A DNA stretch of 23,612 bases, taken from positions 1 to 23,612 of the forward strand of contig QHUE01000158.1 of assembly GCA_003221825.1 (NCBI GenBank), written 5' to 3'. Every line of letters starts with the position of its first letter. Within the stretch, counting starts at the first letter, position 1. Origin of the DNA: Gemmatimonadota bacterium. Its GTDB lineage: Bacteria; Gemmatimonadota; Gemmatimonadetes; Gemmatimonadales; GWC2-71-9. Made by a program: the position numbers and the translations under genes. A model generated the notes under the pieces. That model did no database searches. It saw only the letters and a list, made by a program, of their open reading frames with translations, and was not told where the DNA came from. Positions 14,269 to 21,887 of this stretch are shown in pieces.

Positions 14269-15671
14269 GCTGGGTCTCGCCGCTCTCCGCGCGCTACGCC
14301 TCTCCCGCGATGCAGGCGCTCTGGGGCGAGCGCCGGCGCATCGGTCTGTGGCGCCGGCTCTGGCTGGCGCTGATGCAGGCGCAAAAGGATCTGGGAGTCG
14401 GGATCCCGGATGCAGCAGTGAATCAGCTTCGCTCGCACCTCGACGACGCCGACCTCGAGAAAGCCGCGGAATACGAGCGGCGCCTGCGCCATGACGTCAT
14501 GGCCCACATCCATCACCTGGGCGATCAGGCGCCGGCGGCTCGTCCCTTCATTCATCTCGGCGCGACCAGCGCCTACGTCACCGACAACGCCGATCTCGTG
14601 CTGATGCGCGAGGCGATGCAGCTGCTGTTGGGACGAATCGGCGCCGTACTCGTCGCGATGGGCAAAGTCGCGCGGCGCTATCGCGCCCTGCCCTGCCTCG
14701 CCTACACGCACTTCCAACCGGCGCAGCTCACCACCGTGGGCAAGCGCACGACGCTGTGGATGCAGGACCTCGCGCTCGATGCCGAAGAGCTGCTGAACCG
14801 GATCGCGACGCTGCGTTTCCGCGGCGTGAAAGGCACGACCGGCACGCAGGCGAGCTTCCTCGAGCTGTTCGACGGCGATCACGCCAAGGTCGCCGAGCTC
14901 GACAGCCGGGTCTCGCGCGCGATGCGGTTCGACCACGTCCTTCCCATCACGGGGCAGACCTACACGCGCAAACTCGACGGCCAGGTACTCGCGGTGCTGT
15001 CCGGCGTCGCGCAGTCGGCGGCCAAGTTCGCGACCGATCTGCGGCTGCTCCAGCACGAGGGCGAGCTGCTCGAGCCGTTCGAGAGCGAGCAGGTGGGATC
15101 GTCCGCCATGCCCTACAAGCGCAACCCGATGCGCGCCGAGCGGATGACCAGTCTGGCGCGGTTCGTGATCGAGCTGGAGGGCAACGCCTGGCACACCGCC
15201 GCGGCGCAGTGGCTCGAGCGCACGCTCGACGACAGCGCCAACCGCCGGCTGGTCATTCCGGAAGCGTTCCTCGCGGCGGACGCGATCCTGGTGCTCGCCA
15301 CCAACGTTGCGGCGGGGCTCGAGGTCCGCGAGGCGACCATCGCCCAGCATGTGGCGAAGGCGATGCCCTATCTCGCCACCGAGCGGCTGCTGATGCGCGG
15401 TGTGAAGGCCGGCGGCGATCGCCAGCAGCTCCACGAAGTGATCCGGACGCAAAGCCTGGAGGGGTCCGAGGGCCTGCTCGACCGTTTGGCCCGCGCGCCC
15501 GAATTCAAGCGTCTGGCTGTGCGCGCGAGCGCGGAAGAGCTCGATCCGGCCGCCTACGTCGGCCGCGCGCCGCAGCAGGTGGACGACTTCCTCGATCGGG
15601 TGCTCCCCGACTTGATGCGTTCCATTCAAGCGGCCGCCCCCGCGGCAGCCGCAGCGGAGGTTGAGGTATGA
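14265..15671 (+). CDS. purB: Adenylosuccinate lyase
   Basis: 468 residues from TTG 14265, overlapping the preceding stop as TTGA; extension upstream to an ATG at 14229 would run inside fsa and is unlikely. PurB cleaves SAICAR to AICAR plus fumarate and adenylosuccinate to AMP plus fumarate. Fumarase/aspartase-superfamily blocks are clear: RHDVMAHIHHLG, FIHLGATSAYVTDNADL, YTHFQPAQLTTVGKR (catalytic His region), GTTGTQASFLELF, and the signature SSAMPYKRNPMRAERMTS in the mobile serine loop. It resembles the longer, eukaryote-like ADSL branch rather than the 430-residue B. subtilis form, judged by eye. purC, which makes its substrate, follows immediately. Confidence 0.96.
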   Translation: MSWVSPLSARYASPAMQALWGERRRIGLWRRLWLALMQAQKDLGVGIPDAAVNQLRSHLDDADLEKAAEYERRLRHDVMAHIHHLGDQAPAARPFIHLGATSAYVTDNADLVLMREAMQLLLGRIGAVLVAMGKVARRYRALPCLAYTHFQPAQLTTVGKRTTLWMQDLALDAEELLNRIATLRFRGVKGTTGTQASFLELFDGDHAKVAELDSRVSRAMRFDHVLPITGQTYTRKLDGQVLAVLSGVAQSAAKFATDLRLLQHEGELLEPFESEQVGSSAMPYKRNPMRAERMTSLARFVIELEGNAWHTAAAQWLERTLDDSANRRLVIPEAFLAADAILVLATNVAAGLEVREATIAQHVAKAMPYLATERLLMRGVKAGGDRQQLHEVIRTQSLEGSEGLLDRLARAPEFKRLAVRASAEELDPAAYVGRAPQQVDDFLDRVLPDLMRSIQAAAPAAAAAEVEV

Positions 15672-16585
15672 CCGGAGGAGTGCTGGTGCAAAGCACGCTG
15701 CCGTTGCCGTTGGTCCGGCGCGGCAAGGTCCGCGAAGTCTACGCCGTGGACGATGCCACTCTCCACCTGGTCGCCAGCGACCGCGTGAGCGCGTTCGACG
15801 TGGTCATGCGCGAGGCGGTGCCGCACAAGGGCGCCGTGCTGACCCAACTGAGCGCGTTCTGGTTCGCGCGCCTGAAGTCCGTGATGCCTCACCACCTGTT
15901 GACAGCCGACGCCGACGAAATCGTGGCGCGCGTCCCCACCCTGGCCCCGCACCGTGACGAGTTGCACGGCCGCGCGATGCTGACGCGCCGCGCCACGCCG
16001 GTGCCGTTCGAGTGCGTGGTGCGCGGCTACATCTCCGGTTCGGCCTGGGCCGAGTACCAACAGTCGGGGACGCTCGCCGGCGAACCGATGCCCGCAGGAC
16101 TCGTGGAAAGCGCCCAGCTCGATCCCCCGATCTTTTCGCCCGCGACCAAAGCCGAACAGGGGCACGACGAGAACGTCACCTTCGACCACGTCGTCCAGGG
16201 CCTCGGGCGCCTCACCGCGGAGCGGCTCCGTGGCGCCAGTTTGGCGCTGTACGAGGCGGGCCGCGACTACGCCGCGCAGCGCGGGATCATCATCGCCGAC
16301 ACGAAGTTCGAGTTTGGGACCACATCGGACGGCGATCTCATCGTCATCGACGAGATCCTGACGCCCGACTCCTCGCGCTTCTGGCCCGCCGACCGCTATC
16401 AGGCGGGCCGCGGCCAGCCGAGCTTCGACAAACAGCCGTTGCGCGATTACCTGGCGGACCTGAAGAAGCAGGGCACGTGGAATGGCGAGGCTCCGCCACC
16501 GCCCTTGCCGGCCGACGTCGTGCACGCAACCAGTGAGCGCTATCGGGACGCGTATCGGCGCATTACGGGAACCGAGCTGGAGTGA
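15668..16585 (+). CDS. purC: SAICAR synthetase
   Basis: 305 residues, the longer Ade1-like type. PurC ligates aspartate to CAIR using ATP, giving SAICAR, the PurB substrate. Visible: RRGKVREVYAVDD (ATP-binding), LVASDRVSAFDVVM, VPFECVVRGYISGSAWAEYQ, FSPATKAEQGHDENVTF, IIIADTKFEFGTTSDGDLIV, DEILTPDSSRFWP, and a C-terminal part with PSFDKQPLRDYL. ATG overlaps purB (ATGA) and the stop overlaps psd (GTGA). Upstream and downstream gene order places the two consecutive reactions purC-purB side by side. Confidence 0.97.
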   Translation: MTGGVLVQSTLPLPLVRRGKVREVYAVDDATLHLVASDRVSAFDVVMREAVPHKGAVLTQLSAFWFARLKSVMPHHLLTADADEIVARVPTLAPHRDELHGRAMLTRRATPVPFECVVRGYISGSAWAEYQQSGTLAGEPMPAGLVESAQLDPPIFSPATKAEQGHDENVTFDHVVQGLGRLTAERLRGASLALYEAGRDYAAQRGIIIADTKFEFGTTSDGDLIVIDEILTPDSSRFWPADRYQAGRGQPSFDKQPLRDYLADLKKQGTWNGEAPPPPLPADVVHATSERYRDAYRRITGTELE

Positions 16586-17211
16586 GGATAGCGCCCGAGG
16601 GATGGCCGTTCATCGCCGCAGCCTGGGTCCTGACGCTGGCCGCCGCTTTCCTGTGGTGGCCGCTCGCCGTCATCCTCGCGATCCTGGCGATCTGGGTCGT
16701 CGCATTCTTTCGCGATCCCATTCGTCCCGGCCCCCGCGGTGAGCGCTATATCGTCGCCGCCGCGGAAGGACACGTGGTTCACGTGACCGAAACCGACGAA
16801 CCGATGTACGTGAAAGAACGGGCCGTGCGCATCTCGATTTTCCTGTCCGTCTTCGACGTGCACGTGAACCGCTATCCGATCGACGGCACCGTCGAGCTGG
16901 TGCACTACAACAAGGGCAAGTTCCTGCACGCGGCCGACGAAAAGGCGAGCCTCGACAACGAGCAGTCGTCGGTCGGGATGCGTGGCCCACGCGGACGGGT
17001 GCTGGTGCGACAGATCGCTGGCCTGATCGCGCGGCGGATCGTGACCGATGCGAAGCCGGGCGACCGCGTCACCCAGGGCGGCCGCCTCGGCCTGATCCGG
17101 TTCGGCTCCCGCACCGACGTCTTTCTGCCGCTTTCGGCGCGGCCCGTCGTCAAGGTGAAACCGGGCGACCGCGTGCGGGTTGGCGGTACCGTCCTCGCGG
17201 AGTACGCATGA
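16582..17211 (+). CDS. psd: Phosphatidylserine decarboxylase proenzyme
   Basis: 209 residues, the short archaeal/actinobacterial-like Psd type. It decarboxylates phosphatidylserine to phosphatidylethanolamine at the membrane after self-cleavage to a pyruvoyl enzyme. Residues about 8-42 give two closely spaced hydrophobic segments; then AAAEGHVVHV, FLSVFDVHVNRYPIDG with the conserved His, YNKGKFLHAADEKASLDNE, and the cleavage motif FGSRTDVFLP with Gly175-Ser176 as the predicted processing site. GTG start overlaps the purC stop. pssA, which makes its substrate, follows with an ATGA overlap. Confidence 0.95.
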   Translation: MRIAPEGWPFIAAAWVLTLAAAFLWWPLAVILAILAIWVVAFFRDPIRPGPRGERYIVAAAEGHVVHVTETDEPMYVKERAVRISIFLSVFDVHVNRYPIDGTVELVHYNKGKFLHAADEKASLDNEQSSVGMRGPRGRVLVRQIAGLIARRIVTDAKPGDRVTQGGRLGLIRFGSRTDVFLPLSARPVVKVKPGDRVRVGGTVLAEYA

Positions 17212-18041
17212 GACCGCCGCCTTTGCCGTTGCGGCGCGTCGTGATCATCGTCCCGAGCCTGTTCACGCTGTTCAATCTGTTCTTCGGTATTTGGGCGATG
17301 GTGCTGGCCACGCGCGGCGACTTCTACCGCGCCGGCTGGTTCATCGTCTTCGCCGGCATCCTCGACACGCTGGACGGGCGCGTCGCGCGCATCTCGGGGA
17401 CCGGGACCCGGTTCGGGGCCGAGCTCGACAGCCTCGTCGACATCGTGAGCTTCGGGGTCGCCCCCGCTTTCCTTATGTATCAGGTCGAGTTCACGACCGG
17501 GGGCTCGGCATCCTGGATCTTCTGCTACTTCTACGTGATGGCGGCGGCCATCCGGCTGGCACGCTTCAACGTCATGCAGGCGGGCCGCGCCAAGTCGTAC
17601 TTCATCGGCCTGCCCTCTCCGGCGGCCGGCATGACGCTCGCCACCTACTATCCGTTCTCCCAGACGGAATTGTACGCCTCGCTGCACGGCATCCCCTGGC
17701 ACCTGTCGCTCACGTTCCTGATGATCGCCTTGACGATTCTCATGGTGAGCAACGTCCACTACGCCACACTGCCCCGGGCGGGCTTCCGCACCGTCAGCGG
17801 ACTATTGGGCCTCGCGCTGATTGTTGTTATCCTGGTATTCGGCATCTGGCAGCACGACGTGTTCCTGTTCCCCCTGGGCATCGTCTACATGATCTACGGT
17901 GTGGGGCGCGCCATCCTGCTCGGCTTCTTCCGGGCCCCCGCCGAGGACGAGGAGGCGGAGATCGCGGGTCCGATTGTGATCGACGAGAGCGTGCAGACCT
18001 ACCGCGGACCGCGGCGTCCCGGGACCGGAGGGGCGGCGTGA
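17208..18041 (+). CDS. pssA: CDP-diacylglycerol--serine O-phosphatidyltransferase
   Basis: 277 residues, an integral membrane CDP-alcohol phosphatidyltransferase. It makes phosphatidylserine from CDP-diacylglycerol and serine. The family signature DGx2ARx8Gx3Dx3D is complete in LDGRVARISGTGTRFGAELD then SLVDIVSFG. Around seven hydrophobic segments are visible, starting with VVIIVPSLFTLFNLFFGIWA, and the sequence RLARFNVMQAG then YFIGLPSPAAG is typical of bacterial type-II PssA. A hydrophilic acidic C-terminal tail of about 40 residues ends in GPRRPGTGGAA. Coupled to psd upstream (ATGA) and purS downstream (GTGA). Phosphatidylglycerophosphate synthase is the main alternative, disfavoured by the psd neighbour. 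Confidence 0.95.
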   Translation: MRPPPLPLRRVVIIVPSLFTLFNLFFGIWAMVLATRGDFYRAGWFIVFAGILDTLDGRVARISGTGTRFGAELDSLVDIVSFGVAPAFLMYQVEFTTGGSASWIFCYFYVMAAAIRLARFNVMQAGRAKSYFIGLPSPAAGMTLATYYPFSQTELYASLHGIPWHLSLTFLMIALTILMVSNVHYATLPRAGFRTVSGLLGLALIVVILVFGIWQHDVFLFPLGIVYMIYGVGRAILLGFFRAPAEDEEAEIAGPIVIDESVQTYRGPRRPGTGGAA

Positions 18042-18289
18042 GCGGGTATACCGTGGAAATCCGCGTGATGCCGCGGGCCTCGCTCCTCGATCCCCAGGGC
18101 CAGGCGGTGCAGCACGCTCTCCAGGCGCTCGGCTTTGGCGACGTCGCCAGTGTCCGGGCCGGCAAACACCTGGTGTTACAGGTGCAGGCGGCGACCCGCG
18201 AGGAGGCGGCGGCCAAGGCCCGCTCGATGTGCGACCGGCTCCTCGCCAATCCCGTGACCGAGGATTACGAATGCAGCGTGTCGCCGTAG
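18038..18289 (+). CDS. purS: FGAM synthase subunit PurS
   Basis: 83 residues, normal length. GTG start with GGAGGGG about five bases upstream. PurS bridges PurQ and PurL in the multi-subunit formylglycinamidine ribonucleotide synthase. Features: YTVEIRVMPRASLLDPQGQAV, HALQALGFGDVASVRAGKHL and the terminal region VTEDYECSV. Its last 19 bases overlap the start of purQ in another frame. The presence of purS confirms that the 746-residue PurL downstream is the small type needing separate PurS and PurQ. Confidence 0.95.
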   Translation: MSGYTVEIRVMPRASLLDPQGQAVQHALQALGFGDVASVRAGKHLVLQVQAATREEAAAKARSMCDRLLANPVTEDYECSVSP

Positions 18290-18782
18290 TCGTCTTTCCC
18301 GGCTTGCCGTGCTCGGCATCTGCAACGGCTTCCAGATTCTGTGCGAAGCGGGCCTGCTGCCGGGCGCGCTGATGCGCAATGCGCGGCTCAAGTTCTTGTC
18401 GCGGCCCGTGCGCGTGCGGGTCGAGGCCGCCGATACCCCGTTCACGGACGGCTACGAGCGTGGCGAAGAGCTGACGTTGCCGATCGCGCACGGCGACGGC
18501 CGCTACGTGGCGGACACCGAGACGGCGGCGCTGCTCGAGGCCAACGGTCAGGTGGTCTGGCGCTACGTCACGGAGAATCCGAACGGGTCGTTGCACGATA
18601 TTGCCGGCGTCTGTAATGCCGGCCGCAATGTGGTGGGGATCATGCCGCATCCGGAGCGCCGCAACGCGCAGGTGTTAGGTGGTCAGGACGGCGCCCGCGT
18701 CTTCCTCTCTCTGGAGGCTCGCAATGCGACGCAGCACGCTGGCGATATGCGCGCTGTTGATGGTCGCCACCTCAGGGTGTGA
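18271..18782 (+). pseudogene. purQ: FGAM synthase glutaminase subunit PurQ, internally deleted and frameshifted
   Basis: PurQ supplies ammonia from glutamine to PurL. ATG at 18271 starts the expected MQRVAVVVFPG, then at about 18300 the sequence jumps to what should be about residue 80: LAVLGICNGFQILCEAGLLP, in a frame shifted by two. The missing block of roughly 70 codons (a little over 200 bases) normally includes the FSYGDYLR region and the oxyanion-hole loop. The remainder keeps the nucleophile Cys in GICNGF and the HPE dyad in IMPHPERR, and continues to TGA at 18782, overlapping the next gene by 59 bases. The junction lies in CCCGGCTTGCC, suggesting a short shared CCGG at the breakpoint. 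No functional PurQ could be made from this sequence. Real deletion and assembly error are both possible. Confidence 0.9.
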
Positions 18783-19332
18783 CCAGGTCGACGCCGCGAA
18801 GGCGAAGTTGAAGCTGGCGTGGGACAAACTCCGCGGCCGCACCACAACCCAGGCGCCGGCACCGCCGCCGGCGCGTCCCGCGCCCGATACGGCCGCGGTG
18901 CGCGTAACGTCGCAGCAGGAGCGGCAGCAACAACAGCAGGCGGCGGCGCAGCACCCGCGTCCACCCAAGCTCCCGCAGGCCCCGGGTGGCCCGCTCACGC
19001 ACGACGTTGCCTATGTCTCGAACGACACGGGCACGGTCAATCCAGGCATGAGCGAGCGCGAGATCTACGAGCTATGGGGATCGCCCGCGGCCGTGCGGCG
19101 CGTCGGTCAATACACCTACCTCTTCTTCCAAAACGGCTGCGAATACACCTGCGGTACTCTGGACGTGGTGACGCTCCAGAACGGGCACGTCGTCGACGCG
19201 ATCGTCCGCTGGGACGGCCACCGGTATTCGGGCGAATCGTCGTCGCCCCCCGGACGCGTCCCGATCGCGAACCCCGGCGGCGACACGTTGCACATCCCGC
19301 CTCCGCCCGCACCTCCTCCGGCGAGTCCATGA
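18724..19332 (+). CDS. Lipoprotein with BamE/SmpA-like C-terminal domain
   Basis: 202 residues. ATG 18724 has GGAGG six bases upstream. Signal peptide MRRSTLAICALLMVATSGC with lipobox ending at Cys19. Residues about 45-105 are low-complexity: a Pro/Ala stretch followed by Gln-rich QQERQQQQQAAAQH. Residues about 110-180 contain VNPGMSEREIYELWGSPAAV, YTYLFFQNGCEYTCGTLDVV and LQNGHVVDAIVRWDGH, resembling the BamE/SmpA/OmlA fold (GMSxxEVxxLLGxPxxV then strands). Two cysteines, in GCEYTC, could form a disulphide. It ends in a Pro-rich tail. An envelope lipoprotein inside the purine operon has no clear metabolic link. Family assignment is by pattern only. Confidence 0.78.
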   Translation: MRRSTLAICALLMVATSGCDQVDAAKAKLKLAWDKLRGRTTTQAPAPPPARPAPDTAAVRVTSQQERQQQQQAAAQHPRPPKLPQAPGGPLTHDVAYVSNDTGTVNPGMSEREIYELWGSPAAVRRVGQYTYLFFQNGCEYTCGTLDVVTLQNGHVVDAIVRWDGHRYSGESSSPPGRVPIANPGGDTLHIPPPPAPPPASP

Positions 19333-19643
19333 CACACGAGAAGCCGAGCAAGAACGAAGACGAGTACTTCGCGCGCCGCGACGCCGAGCTGCTGCGGCAA
19401 CAGCGTGCCGCCGCGCAGCACGCCGCCGCGGAGACGGAGCGCGGGAAGCATCACATGAAGTGTCCCAAGTGCGGCTACGACCTCATTACCCACGACTGGG
19501 ACGGAGTTCAGATCGATCAGTGCACCCATTGCCACGGCGTCTGGTTCGATGCCGATGAGGCCGAGGCGTTGATGAAGACGTCGGCGCCCAACATCCTGGC
19601 GCGCGTCTTTCGCGCGGTCGCGAAGGGCGTGACCCGGAAGTGA
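19329..19643 (+). CDS. Small zinc-ribbon protein (TFIIB-type zinc finger)
   Basis: 104 residues; ATG overlaps the lipoprotein stop (ATGA) and the stop overlaps the purL GTG. Residues 1-42 are charged and Ala/Gln-rich, probably helical (EYFARRDAELLRQQRAAAQH). Residues 44-82 form a zinc ribbon: CPKCG at 45-49 and CTHCHGVWFDADEAEALM at 65-82, so ligands would be Cys45, Cys48, Cys65 and Cys68. This matches the short bacterial zf-TFIIB family (CPxCG...CxxCxGiWlDxgEle). The C-terminus is basic. Function is unknown; the family is widespread and uncharacterised in most bacteria. Coupling to purL is structural, not evidence of a purine role. Confidence 0.85.
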   Translation: MTHEKPSKNEDEYFARRDAELLRQQRAAAQHAAAETERGKHHMKCPKCGYDLITHDWDGVQIDQCTHCHGVWFDADEAEALMKTSAPNILARVFRAVAKGVTRK

Positions 19644-21880
19644 CCGACCCGCAGATCACCCCGGAGCTGGTGCAGGACCACAACCTCACATCCGAAGAAT
19701 ACGCCCGCATCGTCGCGATGCTCGGCCGGACGCCCACGTTCCCCGAGCTGGGCATCTTTTCCGCGCTGTGGAGCGAGCACTGCTCCTACAAACACTCGCG
19801 GCCGATCCTCAAGACATTCCCGACCACCGGGCCGCAGGTCGTGCAGGGGCCGGGTGAAAACGCGGGCGTGCTGCGGTTGCCCGGCGGCTGGGCGGTGGCC
19901 TTCAAGATCGAGTCCCATAACCACCCCTCGGCGGTCGAGCCCTACCAGGGCGCGGCGACGGGCGCGGGCGGCATCTTGCGCGATGTCTTCACGATGGGCG
20001 CCCGACCTGTGGCGCTGCTCAACAGCCTGCGGTTCGGTCCGCTCGAGGAGGCCCGCAACCGCTATCTGTTCGCCGGCGTCGTCCGCGGCATCGGCGACTA
20101 CGGGAATTGCGTGGGCGTCCCGACGCTCGGTGGTGAGGTGGATTTCGCGCCTGGCTACTCCGGCAATCCCTTGGTCAATGCGATGTGCGTCGGCGTGCTG
20201 AAAGAGAAGGACCTGATCAAGGCCGCGGCGCATGGCGTGGGCAACATTCTGCTCGCCGTTGGCTCGAGCACCGGCCGGGACGGGATTCATGGCGCGTCAT
20301 TCGCCTCGGAGGAGCTGACCCACGAAAGCGAGCAGCGCCGCCCCCAGGTGCAGGTGGGCGACCCGTTCACCGAGAAGCTGCTGCTGGAAGCGAGTCTCGA
20401 GCTGATCGCCTCCGGCCACATCGTCGCCATCCAGGACATGGGCGCCGCTGGACTCACGTCATCCTCGGCAGAGATGGCGGCGCGCGGTGGCGTCGGCGTC
20501 GAGATCGATTTGTCCAAGGTCCCCACGCGTGAGCCGGGGATGACGCCATATGAGATCCTCCTCTCGGAGTCGCAGGAACGCATGCTGGTTGTGGCGAAGA
20601 CCGACCGCGTGAAGGAGGTCCAGGCAATCGCCGCAAAGTGGGAGCTCGCCGCCACGCCGATCGGCGCAGTGACAGACGACGGTATGTACCGCTGCACCTG
20701 GCAGGGCAAAGTCGTCGTTGAAATCCCCGGGCAACGCCTCGTAGACGACTGTCCGGTCTACAATCCAGAAGCGCAAGAAGACCCCATAGTCGCGCAGCTT
20801 CGTGCTTCTGCGCCGCACGCCGCACGCAGTTACACGCCTCTAGACGCGTTACTCGCGCTTTTGGATTCTCCGTCACTTGCCAGCAAAAAGTGGGTGTTCG
20901 AGCAGTACGACTCGACGGTCCAGGCGAGCACCGTGATCGCTCCCGGCGGCGACGCCGGCGTGCTGCGCGTCCGTCACGAGGACTTCGGGATCGCGGTGAA
21001 GACCGACTGCAACAGCCGCTACGTGCGCCTCGATCCGTACGAGGGCGGCAAGGCGACGGTCGCCGAAGCGGCGCGCAACGTCGCCTGCACCGGCGCCCGG
21101 CCACTCGGCATCACCGACTGCCTGAACTTCGGCAGTCCCGAGCGTCCCGCCGTCTTCTACCAGTTCCGCGAGGCGTGCCGTGGCATCGCCGATGCGTGCC
21201 GCACACTCGGGACACCGGTGACGGGCGGCAACGTGTCGTTCTACAATGAGAGTCCGACAGGCGCCGTCGATCCGACACCGGTGGTGGGGATGATCGGACT
21301 GCTCACGCGGGCCGACCGCGCCGTGCCGAGTCACGCGCGCGCACCGGGCGACGGTGTCTACGTCCTCGGCGAAACACGCGCCGAGCTGGGGGGGTCGGCG
21401 TACTGGGAGGTCTGTGAGGAGTTCATCGGCGGGCAGCCGCCGCGCGTGGATCTCGAGGTCGAGAAGCGTCTCATCGAGTTCCTCGTCACCGGCGCCGAGC
21501 GCGGCCTGTTCCGGTCCGCGCATGACTGCTCGCATGGAGGCCTCGGCGTGGCGCTCGCCGAGGTTGCGATGGGCGGCCCTTACCAGGAAGCGGGTTTTGG
21601 TCTCGACGTCGATCTGACGCCCCACGCCGCACGCCTCACGTCACACGAGCTGTTGTTCAGCGAATCCCACGGCCGCGCCGTGATTACGTGCGCACCGGAG
21701 CGCGCGGCGGCGGTAGAGGCATTGGCCGGCGAGCTCGGTGTCCCGCTCTTCCGCGCCGGCACGATGGGTGCCATGGATGGGGCCTTCCGCCTTACGCTGC
21801 GAGACGGAGCGATCGACGAGCCTGTCACCCGGCTGCGCGACGTATATTACAGCGCCATTCCTCGACGCATGGGAGACTGA
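19640..21880 (+). CDS. purL: Phosphoribosylformylglycinamidine synthase subunit PurL
   Basis: 746 residues, the small PurL type. It uses ATP and PurQ-derived ammonia to convert FGAR to FGAM. GTG start overlaps the zinc-ribbon stop. Conserved blocks: FSALWSEHCSYKHSRP, VAFKIESHNHPSAVEPYQGA, GGILRDVFTMGARP, GDYGNCVGVPTLGGE, VAIQDMGAAGLTSSSAEMAA, ILLSESQERMLVV, KWVFEQYDSTVQ, PVTGGNVSFYNES, HDCSHGGLGVALAE and LLFSESHGRAVI. The linker around codons 380-410 is less GC-biased than its surroundings and contains CGCCGCACGCCGCACGC; comparison with the expected spacing shows no insertion. The gene is intact, in contrast to purQ just upstream. Confidence 0.97.
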   Translation: MTDPQITPELVQDHNLTSEEYARIVAMLGRTPTFPELGIFSALWSEHCSYKHSRPILKTFPTTGPQVVQGPGENAGVLRLPGGWAVAFKIESHNHPSAVEPYQGAATGAGGILRDVFTMGARPVALLNSLRFGPLEEARNRYLFAGVVRGIGDYGNCVGVPTLGGEVDFAPGYSGNPLVNAMCVGVLKEKDLIKAAAHGVGNILLAVGSSTGRDGIHGASFASEELTHESEQRRPQVQVGDPFTEKLLLEASLELIASGHIVAIQDMGAAGLTSSSAEMAARGGVGVEIDLSKVPTREPGMTPYEILLSESQERMLVVAKTDRVKEVQAIAAKWELAATPIGAVTDDGMYRCTWQGKVVVEIPGQRLVDDCPVYNPEAQEDPIVAQLRASAPHAARSYTPLDALLALLDSPSLASKKWVFEQYDSTVQASTVIAPGGDAGVLRVRHEDFGIAVKTDCNSRYVRLDPYEGGKATVAEAARNVACTGARPLGITDCLNFGSPERPAVFYQFREACRGIADACRTLGTPVTGGNVSFYNESPTGAVDPTPVVGMIGLLTRADRAVPSHARAPGDGVYVLGETRAELGGSAYWEVCEEFIGGQPPRVDLEVEKRLIEFLVTGAERGLFRSAHDCSHGGLGVALAEVAMGGPYQEAGFGLDVDLTPHAARLTSHELLFSESHGRAVITCAPERAAAVEALAGELGVPLFRAGTMGAMDGAFRLTLRDGAIDEPVTRLRDVYYSAIPRRMGD

Positions 21881-21887
21881 TCGCAGC

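Noticed and set aside
14103..15629. Leftward open frame (508 codons) opposite purB
   Set aside because: Low-complexity His/Arg/Leu-rich shadow of the intact purB frame; no start signal or domain.
18912..18946. CAG/CAA-rich microsatellite in the lipoprotein gene
   Set aside because: Short, interrupted run encoding a Gln-rich linker; the codons are mixed, so slippage-driven phase variation is not supported.
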